From JBBRRP01 sp964609655 (lineage in GTDB: Bacteria > Myxococcota_A > Polyangia > Polyangiales > Polyangiaceae), in contig CAZSUA010000002.1 in NCBI GenBank assembly GCA_964609655.1, positions 1 through 64,000 of the forward strand: 64,000 nucleotides of DNA. The letters are read 5' to 3'. Below the pieces are notes generated by a model that had not been told where the DNA came from, did not search any database, and was given only the letters and a program-made list of their open reading frames with translations. Below, one piece after another: positions 16,179 to 24,167 of the stretch. The position numbers were made by a program, and so were the translations under genes. The first letter of the stretch is position 1; each line of letters begins with the position of its first letter.

Positions 16179-18518
16179 ATGCAACGCCTTGCTTCAATCC
16201 TCTTAAGCCTGCTAGTCCTGTTGTGGGCACTGCCTGCGCAAGCTGAACCCGCCGCCATGACGCGAGATACTGTGCTTGATTTGGTAAAACCGGCGGTGGG
16301 GCACGGCTACTTCTGGGGCCACAACACCTGGACGAGCGATGGCTCCAACAAGGGCACCTGCTCAGGAAATTGCCCCTCCTGTACGTTCAAAGGGACGGTT
16401 GGCACGGATTGTTCGGGCTTGGTATCGAAAGCCTGGCAAATCCCTTCAGCACTGCCGATTACCACCTATGCGACCTACATCACAACAGACGTCTTCCGAT
16501 TCCAGGAGCTGTATTGGAAGCGGATTCAGCGCAGCGAGTTGAGGCCGGGGGATGCACTCGTCTACCGCAACGCCGCTAACAGCGCGGGACACATCGTACT
16601 CTTTGACCGCATGGGTGACGTGCCGGGCCGCTATTGGGTGTATGAGGCACGTGGCTGCCAATTCGGTGTGGTCCACAATCAACGAGTCTTTTCGGCTGAT
16701 TATATTGCAATCCGACGCAACGCCCTGATTGAAACAGCGACTAACACAGCTCAATGCGGCTCCCATGGGCACACCGATTCAGTCAGCAGCTGCAGCTGCG
16801 ATCCCGGCTACAGCGGCGCCAGTTGCGATCAGTGTGCCTCTGGGTACTACGGTTACCCGGCTTGCGTGCGCGAAGGCTCAGCCTGCGAACCCAGCGGTTC
16901 AATCCAATGCGGCAACACCATCAACGTGGACGGCCCCCAACAAATCTATGCGTTTCGCCCCTCCGGGCGTGGCAAAGCACAGCTAACACTGAACGGTAGC
17001 AGTGCCGGGCTCCAACTCAGCGTTCTCAAACAACAGTGCGATGCAAAAAGCCGCGTCGGCGCCGCCGCCAGCTCTCTTGCAATAGACTACAGCGAGGGGG
17101 ATGTCTTCTACGTCAGTGCGGAGAGTGCACAGGGCAGCTTGGCTGAAGGCCAGCTCAGAGTGCAGTGTGAAACCCCAAAGCAAGCCTGGGTCGGGGATGC
17201 TTGCGCGAGCGATCTAGACTGCGATCTTAGTCATCAGCCCGAAGCCGGCAACCGAGGCTTCTGCCTCAAACAGGGCGCAGCTGCCTTCTGTTCGCTGCCG
17301 TGCACCAGCCTGTGCCCTGATTTGTTGCCCGACAAGGCGCAAACTTTCTGCGTCCAGAGCGCGAACGATAACCCGTCGGGCGTCTGTGTTTCGCGATCCG
17401 ACCGACAAAATGCGCAGTGTACAAGTATTCCAGGCACCATCGAGTTGCTCTCTGAACGCCGCCAGCAGAGCGACGTGAAGCAGCTCGCGTGCGTGCCGAC
17501 CTCCGCAACCTGCACAGGCATTCTCACCGGTCGCGTCGTTGAATTTGATACACTTCCGGGAAGGGCTGTTGTGGGCGCCAGCGTGCACGTAACAGCTGGA
17601 ACCTTCACGACTGACGCCACAACCGACGAGCTAGGCAATTACACAGTGCCGGGCGTGCCTTGCTCCAGCTTAACGCTGAACATCGGGGCACCTGGCTTTC
17701 TCACCGAACACCTGAGCTTGGCATCGGATGGCAATCAACAACACTTCAGCCAGCTGCGAGCGCTTCCACTCGCCTGTTCAGGCGAAGGCAGTATCACGGG
17801 GATCGTCTCCGATGCAGTCTTGAATCAGCCCGTCGCTGGAGCACGGATCGAGCTGTTTCCGAGCCTGGGGCGCGCCGAAGGCACACCCGTTGCCGGCATC
17901 ACAGGAAGCAGCGCAGGCACCTACGAATTCACCCATCTCAATGCTGGCCACTACACCGCGCGGATCGAGGCTGCTGGCTACGCACCCCTGGAAGAAGAGG
18001 TTGTCGTGTGTGGCCAGCGCACCTTGCAAAATGACTTCTTCGTCTCCAGAGCCAGCGAGGCTGCACTCAGGTTCGTCCTCAGTTGGCAGCATCCCGACGA
18101 CCTCGATCTGCACCTCCAGCTCCCCAATGGCGAGGAAGTGTACTTCGACGACCTGTGTCACGGGGCGTCCCAATCCTTCCCGTATGCCACGTTAGATGTC
18201 GATCATCAGCTTGCCGACGGTCCTGAAAGCATCAGCGTATCTGGATTGATTCCAGGGCGCTACACGCTCTTCGTCCACAACTATTCGCAGGATTTCACGC
18301 CGAATCAGCCCGGTTTCCAGGATTCGCAAGCTCAGGTTTCTGTATTCGGCAAAGGCGGCAGCCTGCTCGGCCGTTTCCCCGTGCCAACACGCGGCTCGGG
18401 CCTGTATTGGGATGTTCTTTCCTTTGAAGGCTTGCATCCCGAGAAGCTGATTCCAATTCAACGATTGAGCTCGGAACGGCTGCGCCCGGAGAACTACGTG
18501 CAGGCATGTCGGCCATGA
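16179..18518 (+). CDS. Secreted NlpC/P60-like cysteine hydrolase with EGF-like, CNA/carboxypeptidase-regulatory and DUF2135-like domains
   Basis: A 779-residue exported protein. It has a signal peptide (LASILLSLLVLLWALPAQA), then an NlpC/P60-type domain with catalytic Cys in GTDCSGLVSKAW (C78) and His in SAGHIVLFDR (H138). An EGF/laminin-like Cys cluster (CSCDPGYSGASCDQCASGYYG) and further Cys-rich segments follow. Then come two carboxypeptidase-regulatory-like repeats (residues about 445-615) and a C-terminal DUF2135/YfaP-like sandwich (SWQHPDDLDLHLQLPNGEEVYFDD). It may cut peptidoglycan for pilus passage or act on target cells. The ATG at 16179 is chosen over an in-frame TTG at 16170; GAGG lies upstream. 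It overlaps the TadG-like gene by 13 nt. Confidence 0.8.
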   Translation: MQRLASILLSLLVLLWALPAQAEPAAMTRDTVLDLVKPAVGHGYFWGHNTWTSDGSNKGTCSGNCPSCTFKGTVGTDCSGLVSKAWQIPSALPITTYATYITTDVFRFQELYWKRIQRSELRPGDALVYRNAANSAGHIVLFDRMGDVPGRYWVYEARGCQFGVVHNQRVFSADYIAIRRNALIETATNTAQCGSHGHTDSVSSCSCDPGYSGASCDQCASGYYGYPACVREGSACEPSGSIQCGNTINVDGPQQIYAFRPSGRGKAQLTLNGSSAGLQLSVLKQQCDAKSRVGAAASSLAIDYSEGDVFYVSAESAQGSLAEGQLRVQCETPKQAWVGDACASDLDCDLSHQPEAGNRGFCLKQGAAAFCSLPCTSLCPDLLPDKAQTFCVQSANDNPSGVCVSRSDRQNAQCTSIPGTIELLSERRQQSDVKQLACVPTSATCTGILTGRVVEFDTLPGRAVVGASVHVTAGTFTTDATTDELGNYTVPGVPCSSLTLNIGAPGFLTEHLSLASDGNQQHFSQLRALPLACSGEGSITGIVSDAVLNQPVAGARIELFPSLGRAEGTPVAGITGSSAGTYEFTHLNAGHYTARIEAAGYAPLEEEVVVCGQRTLQNDFFVSRASEAALRFVLSWQHPDDLDLHLQLPNGEEVYFDDLCHGASQSFPYATLDVDHQLADGPESISVSGLIPGRYTLFVHNYSQDFTPNQPGFQDSQAQVSVFGKGGSLLGRFPVPTRGSGLYWDVLSFEGLHPEKLIPIQRLSSERLRPENYVQACRP

Positions 18519-20344
18519 TCTCGCGAGACGAACGCGGCGCGATGATGGTGATCGGCGTCTTCATGGCGACGTTCCTCGTGGGGGTCCTCTACTATCTGAT
18601 TGGCACCGCTGAAGCCGTCTTCTTTCGTGAGGGAATGCAGGATGCGGCGGATGCAGCTGCGCTCGGCGCCGCGATCTCTCACGCGCGCGGGATGAATTTC
18701 ATTGCGCTCGTGAACATTCTGATGGCCGCGCTGGTGATGATCTTGCTTGCTTTGAAGCTCTTGGAAACGGTGATCATCATTCTCATCGGTGTGCTGACTG
18801 GAATCGCGGCAACGGGATTCGGTGCCGCAGCCGCCGTACCCGCAATCGCGGCGCTGGCAAGTGCGCGCTCCGCTGTCAATGCGGCCAATGAGGCCGCAAA
18901 GGGCGTGATTTTCCCACTCCTACGCGGGATGAGTCAGGTGAGCAATGCGGTCCGAGTCTCGACACCGGCCGTCGCCGAGCTCCTCACGATCAGCGATGTG
19001 GTCAATGGTCGTGACCCGGCGGATTTTGGCTTCATGCTGCCAGCGCGTATGACGCTGCCTGTCGAGAAGGATCAATTCTCAGTGCTGTGCGCGCACGCCG
19101 GGCAGAATTTGGCCGAGCTCGCAACCCTGCCGCTCAGCCCCATACCCGGCATCAGTATCGTGAGGGATACCTTGGAGAGCGCCATGGGCCAACTCTCGGG
19201 TTCGCTCTCCGCCTACTTCTGCGGCAAGCCTGGTGCACCTCCGCCGTCCGCTTCCGTGCCCGTAAAACGCGGCTATCCATTGACGGACTTGGGTAATCAA
19301 TGTGTGAAGGATAACGAATCTGGCAAAACCGAGAGTCAGGCCTGCCGCGACGCTCAGCAAGAACGTGACCGTGCCACTCCTGGCCCCTTCGGCGATTGCA
19401 AAAATAGCTGCAAGCCGGGTGAGCTGTTTGACACGTGGACCTCACTCGCACGCCAGCAGTGCAATTCGGAAGAAATCCCAAGAATCCACTCCTGGAAGTG
19501 GCAACAAATGTGGATCATCGAGGAACTGACCTGGTCTGAATCCGCGAAAGCTTGGCAATCGTCGAAGCTTGAGCAAACCGACGAGCGCGTACTTTCTGGG
19601 AATTCCTCGCCCTGCGGCGGCATCAACGCGGAACCAGGTTGGAACACGAAGCGGCGTCCAGAGGGCCGAGATGAAGACACAACCAAAGTACTTCCCATCT
19701 GCAGCAGCGAAATACTGGACCCCCCCATCTTCTATCCGCATTCCCAGGTTTTCAAGCGCCGTTACCAAGCAGTCACTGACATCTTTGGGTGCCTGCGCAC
19801 CGTTACTGCGAACTATAAAATGGAGGGAGCCGAGCCCGCCAAAACGAGCGGTGAAGAGGTGCCCTGGAAGATTCAGAAAGACATCGTGTTGGGTCAGAAC
19901 GATTTTCAGATCCGTGCAGTGGCGTTGGGCGGCACGGGCGATTTGCGCAGTGCCGAGGGTGTACGCATTGCGACATGGGTGGACTGTACGATTCCTGCAA
20001 ACAGCGTTCGTCGGGAGTGTCAGGGCGGTAGCCTGTTCGCGGGAGCTGCAGATCTCTTAGGCCGCCTGTCCGTCGCCCAAGCTGAGTATTACTTTGAAGG
20101 AGATTTGAAGCGGGAGGAGTGGATGTGGAATATGAACTGGCGCGCACGTCTGAAGCGGTTCCGCCTCCCCGACAAGAAGTCCAAGAAGAGCGATCCGAGT
20201 GCCGCCGAGGCCAAACAGTTTGGCGGACAGAAGGAGGCCAGCTCCTCGGAAGACGCCTGTGGCCGCGCCAAGGACTCCAAGGGGGGACGTTGTGGAGGCA
20301 TGACGAGCACTCTCGAAACACTTTCATCGGTCATCAAACACTGA
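18506..20344 (+). CDS. TadG-like pilus assembly protein (Tad domain)
   Basis: A 612-residue protein with the Tad N-terminal signature: a short basic leader with DERGAMM, a hydrophobic helix (VIGVFMATFLVGVLYYLIGTAEAVFF) and the REGMQDAADAAALGAA motif. A second long hydrophobic block at about 70-130 is unusual for TadG and suggests extra membrane passes. The rest is a large, polar, Cys-containing extracytoplasmic part with Trp-rich segments but no recognised enzyme domain. It ends in a Lys/Ser-rich tail. It is co-directional with, and overlaps, the NlpC/P60-like gene, and it precedes a TadE-like gene by 6 nt. Confidence 0.8.
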   Translation: MSAMISRDERGAMMVIGVFMATFLVGVLYYLIGTAEAVFFREGMQDAADAAALGAAISHARGMNFIALVNILMAALVMILLALKLLETVIIILIGVLTGIAATGFGAAAAVPAIAALASARSAVNAANEAAKGVIFPLLRGMSQVSNAVRVSTPAVAELLTISDVVNGRDPADFGFMLPARMTLPVEKDQFSVLCAHAGQNLAELATLPLSPIPGISIVRDTLESAMGQLSGSLSAYFCGKPGAPPPSASVPVKRGYPLTDLGNQCVKDNESGKTESQACRDAQQERDRATPGPFGDCKNSCKPGELFDTWTSLARQQCNSEEIPRIHSWKWQQMWIIEELTWSESAKAWQSSKLEQTDERVLSGNSSPCGGINAEPGWNTKRRPEGRDEDTTKVLPICSSEILDPPIFYPHSQVFKRRYQAVTDIFGCLRTVTANYKMEGAEPAKTSGEEVPWKIQKDIVLGQNDFQIRAVALGGTGDLRSAEGVRIATWVDCTIPANSVRRECQGGSLFAGAADLLGRLSVAQAEYYFEGDLKREEWMWNMNWRARLKRFRLPDKKSKKSDPSAAEAKQFGGQKEASSSEDACGRAKDSKGGRCGGMTSTLETLSSVIKH

Positions 20345-20350
20345 GCAGCC

Positions 20351-20893
20351 ATGAGAGCGAATTCTCCGACATCCGCCCCTCCCCCCCGCATCTACCTCAG
20401 CCGAGAGCGTGGAACGGCCAGCGTTGAGGCTGTGATCTTACTGCCGATCCTGATCCTGCTCTTTTTCGGAATCATTTATGTGGCGCGTGTCGACAGCGCC
20501 AAGCTGACCGTGCTCACCCAAGCTCGCGGAAAAGCCTGGGTTGCTTCCATGCAGGCCTGCGAAGGCGATGCGAAATCTGCTGACCAGGAACACCCAGAGG
20601 TGAAGGGTGTCAACAATGAGGTCAACAACGCCCTCTCACAAGCCAGCCAATCAACCTCGGGAAACGTCCAATCACCGATTGGCGGCTTCGTTGGCAAGCT
20701 GCTCGATGTCCCATTGAAGGCCCTTTTCGGCCAAAGCGTGACCACTAGCGCTTCCCAAAGCGTTCCCCGCCCCGCCTTCTTGGGCGGCAAAGAAACGACC
20801 GTTGTCGGCAACTATCGCCTGCCTTGCAACATCAAACCCTACACCCTTTGGGACATCGCGAAGTCTCTCTGGAACCAGCTCCCGCTCTTCTGA
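20351..20893 (+). CDS. TadE-like pseudopilin
   Basis: A 180-residue protein with a basic N-terminus containing RERGTASVEAVILLPILILLFFGIIYVARVDSAKL. This is the TadE signature: a GT/ASVE processing-like site with Glu at +5, then a membrane helix. The rest is a polar periplasmic domain with two Cys residues and no recognised motif. In Tad systems TadE/F/G-like pseudopilins are processed by the same peptidase as Flp. It lies 6 nt after the TadG-like gene and 13 nt before the next open reading frame, forming one transcription unit. Confidence 0.8.
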   Translation: MRANSPTSAPPPRIYLSRERGTASVEAVILLPILILLFFGIIYVARVDSAKLTVLTQARGKAWVASMQACEGDAKSADQEHPEVKGVNNEVNNALSQASQSTSGNVQSPIGGFVGKLLDVPLKALFGQSVTTSASQSVPRPAFLGGKETTVVGNYRLPCNIKPYTLWDIAKSLWNQLPLF

Positions 20894-20906
20894 GGCACCG
20901 TCACCC

Positions 20907-21809
20907 ATGCTCATTTTCTTCATACTTGGCGCTCGTTTCCGCCGAAAAATACTACCTTTACTCCGTGTGGCGGGAGTGCTCGTGGCTGCGCACGTCGTGC
21001 TCGCTCTGTTCTTCTTGCATCGAGCCGAAGCCGCGATCACGGAGGCCTTCCTCGCCGCATCACGGCCATTCTTGAGCCTGCCAGGAATGCAGACGGGAAG
21101 CGAACAGTCCGTGCAGATGAACGGAGCTGAATTCCGCGCACAGAGCATGAGTGTTCCGTTACCTTGGCGCCGAGTCCTGAACGCTGCCGCCAAGCAATGT
21201 GGAGCCCGGGGTGGCGTCAAACTCGATCCAGAAGTCGTCAAGAAGCTTGCCGCGGAAGACACGAAGGGGCGCGCTCAGGAATTATTGAGTGGGGTGCTGC
21301 GCCTCGAAGGAGAGGGCGAAGGCATCCTCGTGTGTCTCGAAGCCGACTCGAAACATTCACTGGAAGATTGGACTCAGAAGGTGCACCGTTTCGCGCAAAC
21401 TCGCGACCTTGCGCTGCTCGGACGGCCACGCTACGTGCGCGTCCAACGGAGCTCCGAAGGCGCCTCCGTTCTGCTCACCGTCTGGGCCATGGGCGACTTG
21501 AAACTTGATCACATGTTCCCCAAAACGGCCGACGCTCCTGGTCGTGATTCTGATTTGCTCCCGCGCCCGCCCGAGAGTCGCCGTTTGCTATCAGCTCAAA
21601 CCTTGGCTGGCCTGTCCTTGGCCAGCTACGAATCCCATCAAAAACCCGATGAAATTCTGAGCTTCTACAAGGCCTCGCTCGCCGCCGCGAACTGGTCCGT
21701 CTTAGCAGGGCGGGGCACCCTGAGTGCGACACGCGCCGATCAATCCCTCCGCTTGGAGGTGGGCGCAGGCGAAGCTGGGACCAGCTTCGTGACGCTGAGC
21801 ATCCTCTAA
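20907..21809 (+). CDS. Membrane-anchored protein linked to the TadG/TadE unit, unknown function
   Basis: A 300-residue protein starting MLIFFILGARFRRK with one N-terminal membrane segment (LPLLRVAGVLVAAHVVLALFF) and a periplasmic remainder. I do not recognise a family. The segment RDLALLGRPRYVRVQRSSEG and the C-terminal YESHQKPDEILSFYKASLAA resemble domains used in secreted quality-of-fit modules but carry no catalytic motif. The gene is last in the plus-strand Tad unit. Its last 20 codons plus stop have a diverged second copy at 24025-24089, which marks an old duplication. Confidence 0.65.
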   Translation: MLIFFILGARFRRKILPLLRVAGVLVAAHVVLALFFLHRAEAAITEAFLAASRPFLSLPGMQTGSEQSVQMNGAEFRAQSMSVPLPWRRVLNAAAKQCGARGGVKLDPEVVKKLAAEDTKGRAQELLSGVLRLEGEGEGILVCLEADSKHSLEDWTQKVHRFAQTRDLALLGRPRYVRVQRSSEGASVLLTVWAMGDLKLDHMFPKTADAPGRDSDLLPRPPESRRLLSAQTLAGLSLASYESHQKPDEILSFYKASLAAANWSVLAGRGTLSATRADQSLRLEVGAGEAGTSFVTLSIL

Positions 21810-21910
21810 GCCAAAGCGCAAACTGGCCCGAGAGCTGGCACCCGCGTGAGGCCACTTGGCAACGTCGACCCGCCCCAAAAAATCATTTGCCCATCAGCGG
21901 GAAGTGCCGC

Positions 21911-21997
21911 ATGCTGCCCATTCCGATGTTTAACAGCCGCACTACGACGACTACCACTACCCTCCGGGGTGGTGTGGGCGTTGTTTTCGTGCTCTGA
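21911..21997 (+). CDS. Putative threonine-rich leader peptide (attenuator) of the thrS-like gene
   Basis: A 28-codon frame starting ATG at 21911 (a second in-frame ATG is at 21926) with GGAAG about 6 nt upstream. It encodes seven consecutive Thr codons (act acg acg act acc act acc) and then a Gly/Val-rich tail, ending in TGA at 21995-21997. The Thr run uses three different Thr codons in mixed order, so it is not a simple DNA repeat. It lies 108 nt upstream of a threonyl-tRNA-synthetase-like gene. By analogy with known amino-acid-operon leader peptides, ribosome stalling when charged tRNA-Thr is scarce is the inferred role. Confidence 0.6.
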   Translation: MLPIPMFNSRTTTTTTTLRGGVGVVFVL

Positions 21998-22097
21998 GCA
22001 TCCTGAATTCAACCCTACGACCCGCCCTTGAGCGCGGGATCGATGGTGTTCGCTCCCGTGTTCTTCGGCCCTCAGCAACCGAAACGCCCGCACGGAG
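21974..22097 (+). promoter_or_regulatory. Possible long-range RNA pairing between leader end and thrS-like ribosome site
   Basis: The segment at 21974-21989 (GTGGGCG...TTTTCG), just after the Thr run, is complementary to 22080-22093 (CGAAACGCCCGCAC). The second arm ends right next to the GGAG ribosome site (22094-22097) of the thrS-like gene. A second small stem CCCGC-8 nt-GCGGG is at 22021-22038, with no T run after it. Stalling at the Thr codons would cover or free the first arm, so translational rather than transcriptional attenuation is plausible. This is inference from base complementarity only; no folding was run. Confidence 0.4.
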
Positions 22098-22105
22098 TTA
22101 CCATC

Positions 22106-23305
22106 ATGTTACCCGATCACGATCACCGCCAGTTGGCTCAGCGCCTCGATCTCTTCCACTTTCAAGAAGAAGCGCCCGGCATGGCCTTTTGGCACAAAAA
22201 TGGCCTTATTTTACACCGTATCTTGGAGCAACGAGCCCGCGAGCTGTTCCTGCGCCAGGGCTACGAAGAGGTGCGCACACCGCTCCTCGTGCGCCGGCCA
22301 CTCTGGGAAGTCAGCGGGCATTGGCAACATTTTGCAGAAGGAATGTTCAAATTCACCGATCAGTCGGAGCAGGCAGCCTTGAAGCCTGTGAACTGTCCTG
22401 GCCACGTGCAACTCTTGCAACGCCGCGTGATCTCATATCGTGATTTACCTGTGCGCCTCGCTGAGTTTGGCTGTGTGCACCGCGATGAACCAGCTGGCGC
22501 ACTGCATGGCCTCTTGCGACTTCGACAATTCACACAAGACGATGGCCATATCTTCTGCACTGAAGCTCAAGCAGCGCTTGAAATCGCCGCATTCTGCCAC
22601 AGCGTGCGACCCTTTTATGCGGCGTTCGGCTTTGACACCATTCAGGTTGCACTTTCGACACGACCCCAGCAACGCGTTGGCAGCGACGAGTTCTGGGATC
22701 GCGCTGAAGCGACACTCCGCGAAGCTCTGGAAATGTTGGGACTGCCCTTCGATATCGTTGAGGGTGGGGGCGCCTTTTACGGGCCCAAGATCGAGTTTTC
22801 CTTGCGGGATAAACAGGGCCGCCATTGGCAGTGCGGAACCATTCAGTTCGACTTCTTCATGCCCGAGCGCTTCGGCCTTCATTACGTGGCGGAGACGGGG
22901 AAACGCGAGCCGCTGGTGATGCTGCATCGTGCACTCTATGGAAGCTTAGAGCGGTTTCTTGGGGTGCTCCTCGAACATTACGGGGCAGCTCTGCCGCTGT
23001 GGCTAGCGCCGCTTCAGATTCTTGTTATCCCGATCGGTCCGGCTCAAGCCCCCGCAGCCAAGGAGCTTGCCTGCAAGCTGCGAGAAGCCGGCCTGCGCTG
23101 TGAATTGGACGAACGCGACGAAAATCTGTCGCAAAAATTAGCCGACGCCCATCAGCGCACCGTGCCGTACCAGGTGATTCTTGGCTCACGCGAGCTGCTA
23201 GGCGGCAACATTAGCCTGCGCGGGAATGGCAAACAAAGAGTCCTCCCCTTGTTGGACTGCGTCCCAGAGCTTTCACGCCTATCTGCTGCCCCTGAGCTGA
23301 GCTGA
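22106..23305 (+). CDS. Threonyl-tRNA synthetase catalytic core lacking TGS and editing domains
   Basis: A 399-residue class II synthetase. The zinc ligands of ThrRS are present as C97 (NCPGH), H148 (DDGHIFC) and H274 (MLHRALYGS). Motif 2 is FGCVHRDEPAG, and the motif-3 region is HRALYGSLERFLGVLLEHYG. The C-terminal anticodon domain (PLQILVIPIGP...LGSRELLGGNISLR) is intact. Bacterial ThrRS is normally about 640 residues with N-terminal TGS and editing domains; both are absent here. The ATG at 22106 has GGAG 8 nt upstream; a TTG at 22028 is less likely. It may be a second, specialised ThrRS such as a resistance or stress copy; whether a full-length thrS exists elsewhere is unknown. Confidence 0.85.
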   Translation: MLPDHDHRQLAQRLDLFHFQEEAPGMAFWHKNGLILHRILEQRARELFLRQGYEEVRTPLLVRRPLWEVSGHWQHFAEGMFKFTDQSEQAALKPVNCPGHVQLLQRRVISYRDLPVRLAEFGCVHRDEPAGALHGLLRLRQFTQDDGHIFCTEAQAALEIAAFCHSVRPFYAAFGFDTIQVALSTRPQQRVGSDEFWDRAEATLREALEMLGLPFDIVEGGGAFYGPKIEFSLRDKQGRHWQCGTIQFDFFMPERFGLHYVAETGKREPLVMLHRALYGSLERFLGVLLEHYGAALPLWLAPLQILVIPIGPAQAPAAKELACKLREAGLRCELDERDENLSQKLADAHQRTVPYQVILGSRELLGGNISLRGNGKQRVLPLLDCVPELSRLSAAPELS

Positions 23306-23429
23306 GTACGCCTCCACTCAGAACTTTCTTGCGGGCCAGGGGTTGATTTCTAAAGAAACGGCACGAGACACGACTCACGAAACACGTGCAGCGCGGCTGT
23401 GCGACGTCACTAAAGAAGGAGATATTGCG

Positions 23430-23990
23430 ATGAAATTAGCTATTTATGCAGGCACCTTGGTTTGCTGCGCTTCGCTCGTGATGGCCTGCGCCGGCGGAGG
23501 CGCAATGCCTGAGCCAGCCACCCCCGAATCATCCGCCGAGAACAGTGCAGCCTCCCCGGCAAGCGAAGCCGCGGCCCCGGCCAGGAACATCGTCGAGACC
23601 GCGACGGCTGCTGGCTCGTTCACGACGCTCGTGGCGGCTGTCAAAGCTGCTGGCCTCGCCGAAACCTTGTCTGGGTCTGGGCCCTTTACTGTCTTCGCCC
23701 CGACAGACGACGCTTTTGCCAAGTTGCCAGCCGGTACGGTCGAGGGCCTGCTCAAGCCCGAGAACAAGGACAAGCTGGTGGCAATCCTCACGTACCACGT
23801 CGTGCCTGGTGCACTGATGGCCAAAGACGTCGTCGACGGCAGCAAGCTAATGACGGTTCAGGGGCAAGAGCTGAGCTTGAGCATCGACGGCTCAAAAGTC
23901 ATGGTGGAGAGCGCCATGATCTCGAAGACCGATATCGCCGCATCCAACGGCGTCATTCACGTCATCGACAGCGTCGTGATGCCCAAGTAA
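23430..23990 (+). CDS. Fasciclin (FAS1)-domain lipoprotein
   Basis: A 186-residue protein with a lipobox (VMAC near residue 20), an Ala/Ser/Pro/Glu linker, and a single FAS1 domain. The domain shows the family marks SFTTLVAAVKAAGLAETL, GPFTVFAPTDDAFAKLP, LTYHVVPGALMAKDV and the terminal NGVIHVIDSVVMP. ATG at 23430 has AAGGAG 8 nt upstream; the in-frame sequence before it has no signal character. FAS1 proteins are secreted adhesion or surface-binding proteins; partner and ligand are unknown. It stands alone between the thrS-like gene and the duplicated remnants. Confidence 0.9.
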   Translation: MKLAIYAGTLVCCASLVMACAGGGAMPEPATPESSAENSAASPASEAAAPARNIVETATAAGSFTTLVAAVKAAGLAETLSGSGPFTVFAPTDDAFAKLPAGTVEGLLKPENKDKLVAILTYHVVPGALMAKDVVDGSKLMTVQGQELSLSIDGSKVMVESAMISKTDIAASNGVIHVIDSVVMPK

Positions 23991-24024
23991 AGTCGAAGTT
24001 TCGTCGTTCGTGAACAAAAGTGGC

Positions 24025-24158
24025 CTGGAGGTGGGTGAAGGCGAAGCTGGGGCCAGCTTGGTGCCGCTGGGCGTGTTCTAGGCCAAAGCTTCCTCTGTTG
24101 GAGTGCGTCCCAGAGCTTTCACGCCTATCTGCTGTGCCGAAGTTGAGCTAAGTGGGGG
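24025..24158 (+). pseudogene. Fused remnants of a duplicated 3' segment (hypothetical gene end + thrS-like gene end)
   Basis: 24025-24089 is a diverged copy of 21753-21817 (end of the 300-residue membrane protein gene). It reads LEVGEGEAGASLVPLGVF-stop where the original reads LEVGAGEAGTSFVTLSIL-stop. 24090-24158 is a diverged copy of 23241-23310 (end of the thrS-like gene) and reads CVPELSRLSA then a TAA stop. In the originals these segments are about 1.4 kb apart; here they abut, with CAAAG at the junction of both parents. This indicates a duplication followed by an internal deletion. No functional product is expected. Confidence 0.85.
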
Positions 24159-24167
24159 CCCTCCTGA

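Noticed and set aside
22028..22105. Longer thrS-like start at a TTG
   Set aside because: ATG 22106 has GGAG 8 nt upstream and the family core begins right after it.
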